From JANMES01 sp038229715 (GTDB taxonomy: Bacteria > Planctomycetota > Phycisphaerae > Tepidisphaerales > Tepidisphaeraceae), in the NCBI GenBank assembly GCA_038229715.1, contig JBBROD010000048.1:1-36319 (forward strand): a stretch of DNA of 36,319 nucleotides, read 5' to 3'. This document shows, in pieces, positions 7,508-16,885 of the stretch (its first letter is position 1; every line of letters begins with the position of its first letter). The notes beneath the pieces are model-generated. The model worked only from the letters and a program-made list of their open reading frames with translations. It made no database searches and was not told the DNA's origin. The position numbers and the translations under genes were made by a program.

Positions 7508-8713
7508 TCACGCCGGTTGCAATGTGATGTCGACGATTTCTGCCGGCGCGTTGATACGCAGCGGGAACCAATTGCCCACGCCGTTGTTGACGTAAAGCTG
7601 TCGGCCGGCGTGCTGGTACAGGCCGGAGATGTAGCGGAACCGCATCCTCGCCGGGTGGATGGGACCAATGTTGATCTGCCCGCCGTGCGTGTGCCCGGCG
7701 AGGACGAGGTTGATGTTGGAGTCGCCCAAATAATCAAATGCGTGCGGATGGTGCGCGAGCAGGATCGGGAACGCACCCGGCTGCAGTTGAGGGATCAGCG
7801 AGTGGACCGACTCGGCAATCTGTCGATCTCCCGCGCCGATGTTGTCGTCGGTCGGGTCGGCCGAGCCCCACCGCAGGCCGAGCAGTTGGATCGGCTGGCC
7901 GCGCACGGTGACGAATCGGGACGAGTTGATGGGCATCTCAAACCCGGCGGCGGTCACTTGCTGCTCAAAGGCGTATCGGCCGGACATGAGGTCGTGATTG
8001 CCTTCGCAGACGCAGGTTCCGAACTTCGGATCCCATCGTTTCATCATCGCCAGGCCGGCCGGGAGATCTGCGATGTCGTAATCGATCAGATCGCCGGTGT
8101 AGAGGATCAAATCCGGTCGGAGCGCGTTAGTTCGTTCGACCACCGCCCGCAACAGCGGATCGTCGGTAAACTTACCGATGTGAATGTCGGTCACGTGCGC
8201 GATCCGCAGCCCCGCCAGCGCGGGTGGAAGGTTGGGGATACGCAACGTCACAGCGTTGATGCGGAACTCATCAAACTTGTTCACCGCGCGCCAGCCCGCA
8301 AGCATCGCCAGCGTGGGAGGCGTCACGATCGCGGCGGCGGTGAGGAATTGCCGGCGACTGGAAAATGTTTCCGCCATCACGGGCGCGGGCCGGCGGCGGA
8401 TTAGTCGCGCCATACCGGCGACGGAGTTGGCGACCGCCCGCCAAGCAAGCCACTCGAGCGCGAACAGGAGATGCCAGATAAAAACCGTCGCGATGACCCA
8501 TTGCGGCACCCAGTGTTCGATTTTGCCCGAAACAATTCGGGAAAGAATGATGATGCCGATCACAAACGCCATCGACCCGCACCAGAGCCCGATTGCAACG
8601 CGCCAAACACGCGCGTACACGAACCGCCCGGCCATCCGATGGGCGCGTCGCCACCACAGAAGGTTACCAGCGATCAGCGAGAAGAGGATGGTAAAGAAGA
8701 TCACCGAATGCAT
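7508..8713 (-). CDS. Membrane-anchored metallophosphoesterase (YkuE/YaeI-like)
   Basis: 401 residues. The first 115 are three hydrophobic helices (about 4-20, 37-60, 72-90) with basic loops. A twin-arginine-like motif SRRQFLTAAAIV (119-130) then precedes a fourth hydrophobic stretch. The calcineurin-like phosphoesterase domain follows (about 165-400) with all metal-binding blocks: D176-x-H178 in HVTDIHIG, GDLID (207-211), GNHD (238-241), AHHPHA, and GHTHGGQ. Relatives such as YkuE are Tat-exported wall phosphoesterases and YaeI-type members hydrolyse phosphodiesters or lipid-linked substrates; the substrate here is unknown. The catalytic domain is probably outside the cytoplasmic membrane (inference from the RR motif). 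No Shine-Dalgarno sequence precedes the ATG at 8713. Confidence 0.9.
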   Translation of the reverse strand: MHSVIFFTILFSLIAGNLLWWRRAHRMAGRFVYARVWRVAIGLWCGSMAFVIGIIILSRIVSGKIEHWVPQWVIATVFIWHLLFALEWLAWRAVANSVAGMARLIRRRPAPVMAETFSSRRQFLTAAAIVTPPTLAMLAGWRAVNKFDEFRINAVTLRIPNLPPALAGLRIAHVTDIHIGKFTDDPLLRAVVERTNALRPDLILYTGDLIDYDIADLPAGLAMMKRWDPKFGTCVCEGNHDLMSGRYAFEQQVTAAGFEMPINSSRFVTVRGQPIQLLGLRWGSADPTDDNIGAGDRQIAESVHSLIPQLQPGAFPILLAHHPHAFDYLGDSNINLVLAGHTHGGQINIGPIHPARMRFRYISGLYQHAGRQLYVNNGVGNWFPLRINAPAEIVDITLQPA

Positions 8714-8730
8714 AAGGTTGCGGGAGATTA

Positions 8731-8758
8731 TTGCGAGATTGCACGGGGATTCTATACT
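8731..8758 (+). promoter_or_regulatory. Candidate sigma-70-type promoter of the PEGA lipoprotein gene
   Basis: TTGCGA (8731-8736) and TATACT (8753-8758) are separated by 16 bases in the gap between two divergent genes. They match four and five of six consensus positions. The predicted start of transcription near 8765 gives an 80-base leader. No experimental support. Confidence 0.45.
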
Positions 8759-8845
8759 TCAAACGGTGCGACGACGATACTGGTCGCGGAAACGACCAGA
8801 TCACCGAGCACATTCTCTGAAGCTTGAACGGGTATCTGGACGGGT

Positions 8846-9241
8846 ATGTTGAAACAACTTATTTCCATTTTGGTTCTTTCGCTGCTCGCAACCGGATGCG
8901 TTCGTCGAACCATTGCGGTCACGTCCGAGCCCTCCGGAGCGTTGGTATCCATGAACGATCAGGAAGTCGGCCGCACGCCATTCACTCGCGATTTTGACTG
9001 GTACGGCCGATACGAAGTGGCGGTCCGAAAAGACGGTTTCGAATCTCTGAAAACCCACACCAGCGTTTACGCTCCGGTTTGGCAATGGGTGCCGATCGAC
9101 CTGCCGATGGAGTTGTTCCCACTGACCGACCGGCATGCGTTGCAGTTCTCGCTGCGATCGGCGACGACCCAACCAGCCGACAGCGGTGCAGTTCTTGCGC
9201 GGGCGCTGCAACTGCAGAGCAAGCTTGAATCGCCGAAATAA
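8846..9241 (+). CDS. PEGA-domain lipoprotein
   Basis: 131 residues with a lipoprotein signal peptide: MLKQLISILVLSLLATGC, with lipobox LATGC and lipidated Cys18. The PEGA domain follows at about 23-70 (VTSEPSGALVSMNDQEVGRTPFTRDF, then YGRYEVAVRKDGFESL), a small beta domain usually on the outer face of the envelope. The remaining 60 residues include a WQWVPIDLPMELFPL segment seen in planctomycete PEGA lipoproteins. A GGACGGG run lies just before the ATG. The role is probably structural or adhesive at the cell envelope; no partner is evident from the neighbours. Confidence 0.85.
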   Translation: MLKQLISILVLSLLATGCVRRTIAVTSEPSGALVSMNDQEVGRTPFTRDFDWYGRYEVAVRKDGFESLKTHTSVYAPVWQWVPIDLPMELFPLTDRHALQFSLRSATTQPADSGAVLARALQLQSKLESPK

Positions 9242-9317
9242 TCCTGAATCGCCCAAAGAGATTTCACGCGGCGGCGGCTCGAACCGTTACTTCCGGTGCG
9301 TCATGCGCAAAAGAATT

Positions 9318-9340
9318 GGGGCGACGCTACGCGCCGCCCC
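9318..9340. terminator. GC-rich hairpin between convergent genes
   Basis: GGGGCGACGC, a three-base loop (TAC) and GCGCCGCCCC form a ten-base stem with one mismatch. The hairpin is 77 bases past the PEGA gene stop and 32 bases before the 3' end of the opposing methyltransferase gene. It has no U-tract in the plus direction; read on the minus strand it is followed by CCAATTCTTTTG. It is a possible two-way terminator or another dispersed repeat. Confidence 0.5.
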
Positions 9341-9371
9341 GGTGAGTTCTGAATCAATTATCGAGCTTTAA

Positions 9372-10022
9372 TTAAGCGGCGAAGAATACCGGCAAGGACA
9401 ACGCCGATTTGTTGTTTGTCACCACCACCATCTCCCACAGATCGATGCTTCGGAGCTGGTAGCGGTAGTCGATTTCAATCTTTGTGCGGGTGATCAGTTC
9501 ATTCAGTGCCAAGTCGCTGCGCCAGCCGAGCTTTGTGCAGATCGGCGATAGCGCCTTCTCCACCAGTGCGATCAGCCGGTTGGCCGACTGGAAGTGGTTC
9601 AGGATGATGATCCGCGCCCCGGGCTTGGCCACGCGCTGCGCTTCCACCACGAGGCGGCAAGGGTCGGACACCACGCTAATCACATGGCTGATGAAAATTT
9701 GGTCAAACGTGTTGTCCGCAAACGGCAGGCGCATCGCGTCGGCCTGGAAAACCGTGGCGTGATCGAGATTGCGTTCGACGATTTTCTTCCTGCACTCGCG
9801 CAACATGCCGCCCGACAGGTCAATACCGATGATGCGGCCCTTGTTCGGATAGTAGTTGAGCGAGCAGCCGGTGCCGATACCCAAATCGAGCACGGTGTCG
9901 TCATCACCGATGTTCATATGGCTCACCGCGCTTTTCACGCGGTGCTTCACCAGCCGGCCGAAGGTGGCGTCGTAGAACGCGGATTGGATGTCGTAGATTT
10001 TTTTTGTGCTGGCTTCCTGCAT
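9372..10022 (-). CDS. Class I SAM-dependent methyltransferase (PmtA-like)
   Basis: 216 residues. It opens KIYDIQSAFYDATFGRLVKHR, a start typical of phosphatidylethanolamine N-methyltransferases of the PmtA type and UbiE-like enzymes. Motif I is VLDLGIGTGCSLNYYP (44-59), motif II is GIDLSGGML, the adenine-contact segment is FQADAMRLPFADNTFD, and motif IV/post-IV is RVAKPGARIIILNHF. The C-terminal 50 residues are mostly hydrophobic or amphipathic, which fits a membrane-surface substrate. Phospholipid methylation is the best guess but is not proven; a quinone or small-molecule substrate is possible. GGGAAG lies nine bases before the ATG. It is divergent from prkA across a 373-base gap. Confidence 0.8.
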   Translation of the reverse strand: MQEASTKKIYDIQSAFYDATFGRLVKHRVKSAVSHMNIGDDDTVLDLGIGTGCSLNYYPNKGRIIGIDLSGGMLRECRKKIVERNLDHATVFQADAMRLPFADNTFDQIFISHVISVVSDPCRLVVEAQRVAKPGARIIILNHFQSANRLIALVEKALSPICTKLGWRSDLALNELITRTKIEIDYRYQLRSIDLWEMVVVTNNKSALSLPVFFAA

Positions 10023-10136
10023 GAGGCAACGCTTCCCTTGGTTCCGAGATCGAGAGTTCCTGCCTCGATAATCTAGTGAGCGTGTTAGCGTTTGCCAAGT
10101 AAACTCATAGGGTAATCCAAATAGTACAATCCTGCC

Positions 10137-10239
10137 GACAGTTTGTAATTTACTTCCCGCAGTGCGAAGGCTAAGCTCGCAGTCGTAAGGCTTGAGACCG
10201 GTTGAAGGTGATCGGACAGCCTGCTTTTCAGGCTTTATT
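10137..10239 (+). ncRNA. Candidate small RNA or attenuated leader upstream of prkA
   Basis: If transcription starts about seven bases after TACAAT (10125-10130), the product would run about 100 bases and end at the hairpin AGCCTG-CTTTT-CAGGCT followed by TTATT. It would contain one internal hairpin (10163-10181). Two AGGCT segments (10168-10172, 10188-10192) can pair with AGCCT of the terminator stem, so alternative folds are possible. It is either a free RNA or a prkA leader with an attenuator. This is inference from short motifs. Confidence 0.3.
10218..10239 (+). terminator. Terminator-like hairpin 156 bases before prkA
   Basis: A six-base stem AGCCTG/CAGGCT with loop CTTTT is followed directly by T-rich TTATT. 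The stem is short but GC-rich. It points towards prkA, so it would stop transcripts entering from upstream or attenuate prkA. Confidence 0.4.
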
Positions 10240-10395
10240 CGCTTCTTGGCGGGGCCATTCCCGTGCCTTTGAGCGAGCGAAGCTCGACCCGTGCGATCGG
10301 GTGGCCGACCGGTTTACTTCCCCCGATTCCAACATCGCTTTGTCGCCCTCGGCCGCGCTATGATTTTTACAGCCGGCGGGCTCTAACGGAGATCG

Positions 10396-12468
<2,073 letters not shown>

Positions 12469-12505
12469 AGCGGTGCGCAATTTGATGTAGTGCAAACTCA
12501 GAATT

Positions 12506-12588
12506 CGTCATCCTGAGGTACGCCGAAGGATCTCGCATGGCGAGCGGTTTTCCACTCTCGAGATCCTTCGGCGTACCTCAGGATGACG
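12506..12588. repeat. Perfect 30-base inverted repeat between prkA and the small membrane gene
   Basis: The arms 12506-12535 and 12559-12588 are exact reverse complements (core CATCCTGAGG ... CCTCAGGATG) with a 23-base loop. The word is familiar as a dispersed bacterial intergenic repeat. It begins 37 bases after the prkA stop and would form a very stable hairpin, probably ending or stabilising the prkA transcript and uncoupling it from the genes downstream. Confidence 0.9.
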
Positions 12589-12685
12589 ACAAACGGCCAT
12601 TCTCACGCTACAACGAAAGGCGCATTGCCATAGAGGCAATGACGCGGCTGCGAATCACGTTCTTCCGTTGCTGCCGTTGTACACT

Positions 12686-12716
12686 TGACGCTTGCGTTTA
12701 ACTTTGAGGTAGTTAC
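12686..12716 (+). promoter_or_regulatory. Possible promoter before the small membrane gene
   Basis: TTGACG (12686-12691, five of six matches) is followed after 19 bases by TAGTTA (12711-12716). The spacing is long and the -10 weak. It would restart transcription after the hairpin at 12506-12588. Confidence 0.3.
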
Positions 12717-12740
12717 ATCAGATCGAGATGGGATAGCAGC

Positions 12741-12971
12741 ATGAAAGTAACCAATCGCCGGTCGGGGTCATCCCTGGTGCTGACGGGTTTGATCGGCATC
12801 CTTTATTTCTGGTTGACCGATCATCGCCTTGGGTTGGCTTCCCGATTGACCGGCTCGCCGAGCAGCGTGGATGAAGCGAACCAGGCGTTTACCGGCACGA
12901 TTGTGGGGATTGTTGGATCGCTAGTCGTCGTCGGGATTGGCGTTTGGCTGCTGACCCGCCGCACCGCCTGA
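12741..12971 (+). CDS. Small two-helix membrane protein of unknown function
   Basis: 76 residues, not recognised. There are two hydrophobic helices: about 10-27 (SSLVLTGLIGILYFWLTDH) and about 50-70 (TGTIVGIVGSLVVVGIGVWLL), joined by a polar loop of about 22 residues and ending in a basic RRTA tail. This predicts an inner-membrane hairpin. The Shine-Dalgarno site is weak (GGGA 7 bases upstream). It sits between prkA and yeaH in the same orientation, separated from prkA by the long inverted repeat and a possible promoter. Small size and weak start signals leave some doubt that it is translated. Confidence 0.6.
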   Translation: MKVTNRRSGSSLVLTGLIGILYFWLTDHRLGLASRLTGSPSSVDEANQAFTGTIVGIVGSLVVVGIGVWLLTRRTA

Positions 12972-13152
12972 TAACGCGACGATACGGTTCAGCCGCCGAA
13001 ACTTGCGGAGGCTACTCTCTGCCTGCACTGTGCGCATCTGTCGCGAAAGCAGGATGCCCCGCCGATGCCGTGGTCCGCAATTGTCGAATTCATTCAGCTG
13101 ACGAACTGCTTTTTTCTTCTTTGCCGCACCGTGGGCGAATACAATCAATCAT
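12972..13152. other. Gap before yeaH with possible leaderless promoter
   Basis: 181 bases with no gene. The last part contains TACAAT (13140-13145), seven bases before the yeaH ATG, and no Shine-Dalgarno sequence. Used as a -10 element, it would start transcription at or one base before the ATG. Positions at the -35 distance (TTCTTT, 13117-13122) match poorly. Confidence 0.35.
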
Positions 13153-14256
13153 ATGATCTTGAAGATCGAAAAAGATCATCAACGCTTCCGCCAGATTGTT
13201 AAGGGCCGGATCAGGGACGATCTCCGCAAATTTCTCACCAAGGGCGAGCTGATCGGCAAAGAGGGCAAGCACCTGATCAGCATTCCCGTTCGCGGGATCG
13301 AGCTGCCCCACTTCCGCTATGGCGATAACAGCGGCGGCGTAGGTGCCGGTGACGGCAAGGAAGGCGAAACCGTCGGCAAGGGCCAGCAAGGTCAAGGGAA
13401 AGGCCAAGGCGGTAGCGAAGTCGGGCAGCATTTAATGGAGGTTGATCTCTCTCTCGATGAACTGGCTGACATCCTGGCCGAAGAACTGAAGCTCCCACGG
13501 ATCGAACCCAAGGGCCACCATCGCATTACCACAGTCCGCGAGAAATACTCCAGCCTGCGCCGGGTCGGCCCGGAATCGCTGCGGCATTTCAAGCGTAGCT
13601 TTAAAGAAGCGCTCAAGCGCCAGATCATGACCGGCAACTACGATCCGAATAATCCGGTCATCATCCCGCAGAAGAAGGACATCCGCTATCGAAGCTGGAA
13701 GGAAATCAAAAGCCCGCAAAGCAACGCGGTGATCATCTTCATGATGGATGTCAGCGGCTCGATGGGCGAGGAGCAGAAAGAACTCGTCCGCCTGGAGAGT
13801 TTTTGGATCGACACCTGGCTGCGCAAGAACTACGAAGGCATCGAGAGCCGCTATATCGTTCACGACGTGAGCGCCAAGGAAGTCGACAAACAAACCTTCT
13901 ACCACCTCCGCGAAGACGGCGGCACGAAAATCAGCAGCGCCTACCGCACGGCCAAGCAACTGCTCGACACCCATTACTCGCCGGAAGAGTGGAACATCTA
14001 CCTCTTCCACTTCAGCGACGGCGACAACAGCTCCGAAGCCGACAGCCGCGATTGTGTGAAAATTTTGAAGGAACAACTCCTGCCTCAGGCCAACATGTTC
14101 GGCTACTGCCAAGTGGCCAGCGCGTATGGCAGCGGAAACTTCATCAACGTGCTGCACGAGCATTTGCGCGGGCAAGAGAAGGTGATGACCAGCCGGGTGA
14201 ACTCGAAGGACGATATTTACGACTCGATCAAGACGTTTTTCGGGAAGGGGCACTAA
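13153..14256 (+). CDS. yeaH: YeaH/YhbH family VWA protein (DUF444)
   Basis: 367 residues. The N-terminus (RFRQIVKGRIRDDLRKFLTKGELIG) and the glycine/glutamine-rich linker at about 56-95 (GKGQQGQGKGQGG) are typical of the family. The middle has YSSLRRVGPESLRHFKRSF and DIRYRSWKE. The VWA-like domain begins near 190 with FMMDVSGSMGE (metal site D199, S201, S203) and continues with VHDVSAKEVD, GGTKISSAYR and HFSDGDNSSE. It is a cytoplasmic partner of PrkA in the conserved PrkA-YeaH-SpoVR set linked to stress and stationary-phase survival; the molecular role is unclear. No Shine-Dalgarno is present; see the TACAAT signal just upstream. Its stop codon abuts the ATG of the next gene. Confidence 0.95.
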   Translation: MILKIEKDHQRFRQIVKGRIRDDLRKFLTKGELIGKEGKHLISIPVRGIELPHFRYGDNSGGVGAGDGKEGETVGKGQQGQGKGQGGSEVGQHLMEVDLSLDELADILAEELKLPRIEPKGHHRITTVREKYSSLRRVGPESLRHFKRSFKEALKRQIMTGNYDPNNPVIIPQKKDIRYRSWKEIKSPQSNAVIIFMMDVSGSMGEEQKELVRLESFWIDTWLRKNYEGIESRYIVHDVSAKEVDKQTFYHLREDGGTKISSAYRTAKQLLDTHYSPEEWNIYLFHFSDGDNSSEADSRDCVKILKEQLLPQANMFGYCQVASAYGSGNFINVLHEHLRGQEKVMTSRVNSKDDIYDSIKTFFGKGH

Positions 14257-14685
14257 ATGGGCTTCGTAATAATTTCCTTTGGTATTCCACTGGGGATAAT
14301 CTTATTCATCTGGGGTGGCTTAATCTGCTTACGCGCCAAAGCGCTAGTCGGTTCGGTGGACGTGCGAGGCAATAGCGCCCGACTTATCGGCTTAGGCGCG
14401 ATGTTGTTCGGTGCATTTACTGCGATTGTTCCCTGCACATTTGTCGGGCGTTACGATATGGGATTCGGGCAGTTCGGGCTTTACTTCACTAGTCATTGGC
14501 CTGCAGTATTGGGTGCGGTCCTCGCTTGGATTGGTATCGTGCTATTGGTTGTTGGTATTCGCACACGGCAGTGGCAGTTCGTGGGCTACGGTTCGATCCT
14601 ATTTCTGCTGGGAATCCTTCTGATGTTCCAACTGAAAGTCGTTGAGCGTTCTTTTTTCCAACTTCTCGGCCGGAAGGCGTATTGA
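14257..14685 (+). CDS. Four-helix integral membrane protein of unknown function
   Basis: 142 residues, not recognised. Four hydrophobic helices are visible at about 4-25 (IISFGIPLGIILFIWGGLI), 42-63 (LIGLGAMLFGAFTAIVPCTF), 80-101 (WPAVLGAVLAWIGIVLLVVG) and 107-125 (FVGYGSILFLLGILLMFQ), with a basic C-terminal tail. The ATG follows the yeaH stop with no gap (TAAATG), so the two are probably cotranslated. The gene lies between yeaH and spoVR, which usually sit side by side in other bacteria, and may be a lineage-specific membrane component of that system. Codon use is more AT-rich than in its neighbours, hinting at recent acquisition or relaxed selection. Confidence 0.7.
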   Translation: MGFVIISFGIPLGIILFIWGGLICLRAKALVGSVDVRGNSARLIGLGAMLFGAFTAIVPCTFVGRYDMGFGQFGLYFTSHWPAVLGAVLAWIGIVLLVVGIRTRQWQFVGYGSILFLLGILLMFQLKVVERSFFQLLGRKAY

Positions 14686-14723
14686 GTCGCACGGGGTGTT
14701 GCCAAAGCCCCCTAAAATAGTTT

Positions 14724-16256
14724 ATGGCGAATAAAACTCTCATCCCCTTCCCCCCTGAGCTCTTGGCCGCCAAGAAGGAGATGCGCGAAGTTGCCCGCTC
14801 GTACGGCCTCGATTTCTTCCCTGTCGTCTTCGAGATGTGCGATTACGAGCAGATGAACCAAATCGCCGCGTATGGAGGCTTCCCGCAGCGGTACCCGCAC
14901 TGGCGGTTCGGCATGGAGTACGAAAAGCTCCGCAAGCAGCACCACTACGGCCTCGGGCGAATCTACGAAATGGTCATCAACAACGATCCGTGCTACGCCT
15001 ACCTGCAGGAGAGCAACGCGCTGGTCGACCAGAAGCTGGTGATCGCCCACGTGTACGGCCATAGCGATTTCTTCAAGAGCAACCTGTGGTTTAGCCAGAC
15101 CAATCGCAAAATGATGGACGAGATGGCGAACCACTCCACCCACGTCCGTAAGCATATCGAAAAGTACGGCTACGAGACGGTGGAAAACTGGCTGGACGTT
15201 TGCCTGAGCGTGGAACACCTGATCGACCCGCACAGCATGTTCCTCAAGCGCGGCCCGAGTGACGACGCCGTGCCGGAAATCCCTCGTCATGAAGCCGTCA
15301 CAAAATACAAAAGCAAGGATTACCTCGACCGCTGGATCAACCCGCCGGAGCGGCTGGAAGCCGAGGCGAAGAAGCTTCGTGAAGAAGCGGCCCGCGTGCG
15401 TCACTCCACGCCCAGCCGTCCGACGCGCGACGTGCTGCTGTACCTGCTTGAACACGCCCGGCTGGCCGACTGGCAGGCGGATTGCCTCTCGATCGTCCGC
15501 GAGGAAGCGTACTACTACGCCCCGCAAGGCATGACCAAGGTGATGAACGAAGGCTGGGCCAGCTACTGGCATAGCACGCTGATGACCAGGCACTTCCTCG
15601 ACGCCGCCGAGATCATCGACTACGCCGACCACCACAGCGGCACCGTCCACATGCCGCCCGGCGGATTCAACCCGTACAAGATCGGGTTGGAAATTTTTCG
15701 CGACATTGAAGACCGCTGGAACAAAGGCAAGTTCGGCAAGGAGTACGAGGAATCCAACAACCTCGGCGAGAAAAAGAAGTGGGACAAGGGCTTGGGCGCC
15801 GGCCGGGCGAAAATCTTTGAAGTGCGCAAGGTTTACAACGACGTGAACTTCATTGATGAATTCATGACGCCGGAGTTCATCGAAAAGCACAAGTTCTACC
15901 AGTACGGCCGCGATGCCCACACCGGCCAGCTCCGCATCGTCAGCCGCGATCCGGCGAGGATTAAGCAAACGCTGCTCTACCAGCTGACCAACATGGGCCA
16001 GCCGTTCATCTACGTTGTCGACGGCAACTACGCCAACCGTGGCGAGCTGTACTTGGCCCATCGCCACAATGGGCTGGACATCGAAATTAAATACGCGATC
16101 GAAACGCTGAAAAACCTCTTCAAAATCTGGCAGCGCCCGGTGCATCTGCAGGCGCGGATTGAAGACGACATGCACCTGTTCAGCTTCGACGGCAACCAGC
16201 CGAAGCAGCAGACGATTCATGACGACCTGCCGAAGCCGGCGCATCAAGTGGGCTGA
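14724..16256 (+). CDS. spoVR: SpoVR family protein (YcgB)
   Basis: 510 residues, full length. It begins LLAAKKEMREVARSYGLDFFPVVFE and carries the family blocks AYGGFPQRYPHWRFGMEYEKL, YAYLQESNALVDQKLVIAHVYGHSDFF, YLLEHARLADWQADCLSIVREEAYYYAPQ, KVMNEGWASYWH and PYKIGLEIFRDIEDRW. SpoVR is needed for normal spore cortex in Bacillus and its YcgB relatives are stress-induced in non-sporulating bacteria; the biochemical function is unknown. The many conserved histidines and glutamates (VYGHSDFF, NEGWASYWH) resemble a metal site. Here it completes the PrkA-YeaH-SpoVR set in a probably non-sporulating organism. It starts 38 bases after the preceding membrane gene. Confidence 0.96.
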   Translation: MANKTLIPFPPELLAAKKEMREVARSYGLDFFPVVFEMCDYEQMNQIAAYGGFPQRYPHWRFGMEYEKLRKQHHYGLGRIYEMVINNDPCYAYLQESNALVDQKLVIAHVYGHSDFFKSNLWFSQTNRKMMDEMANHSTHVRKHIEKYGYETVENWLDVCLSVEHLIDPHSMFLKRGPSDDAVPEIPRHEAVTKYKSKDYLDRWINPPERLEAEAKKLREEAARVRHSTPSRPTRDVLLYLLEHARLADWQADCLSIVREEAYYYAPQGMTKVMNEGWASYWHSTLMTRHFLDAAEIIDYADHHSGTVHMPPGGFNPYKIGLEIFRDIEDRWNKGKFGKEYEESNNLGEKKKWDKGLGAGRAKIFEVRKVYNDVNFIDEFMTPEFIEKHKFYQYGRDAHTGQLRIVSRDPARIKQTLLYQLTNMGQPFIYVVDGNYANRGELYLAHRHNGLDIEIKYAIETLKNLFKIWQRPVHLQARIEDDMHLFSFDGNQPKQQTIHDDLPKPAHQVG

Positions 16257-16299
16257 ATTTCTTTGCTTTGACAGACATCCTGTCGATACACTTTGTGCA

Positions 16300-16860
16300 A
16301 TGTCGCGACTTAGCACGATCAAGATGACTGCTCGACAATACCTGATGCTTGGAGAGGATCCTCCAGGCGTGCGGCTTGAACTAGTTGATGGGGAGGTGGT
16401 TGTGAGTCAAAGTCCGATTCCGGATCACGGCTTCGTCGTAATTCAACTCGCGGTCATTCTTGGGTCGTACATCAATAAGCAAAAGCTGGGACAACTGTAT
16501 TCAGACATCGACACCATCTTTGGCGAATACGATGTTCGCCGTCCGGATTTGCTCTATTTCGCAAAGAAGCGAACTCATTTGATCGGCGAGAAAGCCATGA
16601 AAGGCCCTCCTGATCTCGCAGTGGAAGTTGTGAGTCCGAGCAGCAGCAAAACCGATCGCGTCGACAAATTCAAACAATATTCCGCAGGCAAGGTCAACTA
16701 TTACTGGATCGTCGACCCTCGCCAGCGGACGGTCGAAGCATATCGCCTTCGCGCCGGCAAGTACGTCGGTCGTGTACGCGGGTCCGGATCGGACGTCGTC
16801 CAGCTTCCGCCGTTCCCCAAGCTCAAGATCAATTTGGCAAAACTCTGGCGGCCGAAGTAA
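16300..16860 (+). CDS. Uma2 family (DUF820) PD-(D/E)XK nuclease-like protein
   Basis: 186 residues. Uma2 features are present: MTARQYLMLGEDPPGVRLELVDGEVV with the conserved glutamate E32, the nuclease-fold aspartate D83 in VRRPDLLYF, and E109-V-V in PPDLAVEVVSPSSS, followed by DKFKQYSAGKVNYYWIVDP. These proteins are abundant in planctomycetes and cyanobacteria, often in many copies, and have a restriction-endonuclease-like fold; their biological role is not established. The frame is open upstream into spoVR, but homology begins at this ATG, 43 bases after the spoVR stop. Lower GC than its neighbours fits horizontal spread. Its stop codon lies in a 16-base tandem duplication. Confidence 0.9.
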   Translation: MSRLSTIKMTARQYLMLGEDPPGVRLELVDGEVVVSQSPIPDHGFVVIQLAVILGSYINKQKLGQLYSDIDTIFGEYDVRRPDLLYFAKKRTHLIGEKAMKGPPDLAVEVVSPSSSKTDRVDKFKQYSAGKVNYYWIVDPRQRTVEAYRLRAGKYVGRVRGSGSDVVQLPPFPKLKINLAKLWRPK

Positions 16861-16885
16861 TCTCTCTACGAAGTAATCTCTCTAC
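16854..16885. repeat. Perfect 16-base tandem duplication
   Basis: GAAGTAATCTCTCTAC occurs twice head to tail (16854-16869 and 16870-16885). The first copy contains the Uma2 stop TAA and the second ends directly before the ATG of the next gene. It probably arose by slippage and forms the whole gap between the two genes. It contains no Shine-Dalgarno sequence. Confidence 0.9.

Larger units (their letters stand above)
10023..10395. other. Gap between the divergent methyltransferase gene and prkA
   Basis: 373 bases with no gene. It holds a possible promoter (-10 TACAAT, 10125-10130), a small hairpin (TGCGA 10163-10167 with TCGCA 10177-10181), a terminator-like hairpin at 10218-10239 and a second -10-like TATGAT at 10359-10364. 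No convincing -35 element accompanies either -10. I found no tRNA fold. Confidence 0.6.

Noticed and set aside
16268..16292. TTGACA before the Uma2 gene as a promoter
   Set aside because: The only -10-like word (TACACT, 16287-16292) is 13 bases away, too close for a standard promoter.
14712..16322. 536-codon open frame antisense to spoVR
   Set aside because: It is the complement of a strongly conserved gene in GC-rich DNA. The peptide is Val/Leu/His/Arg-rich with no recognisable motif. Similar long shadows lie opposite hslU (4155-5114), aspC (21863-23173), yeaH (13432-14253) and the ligase (24953-25987).
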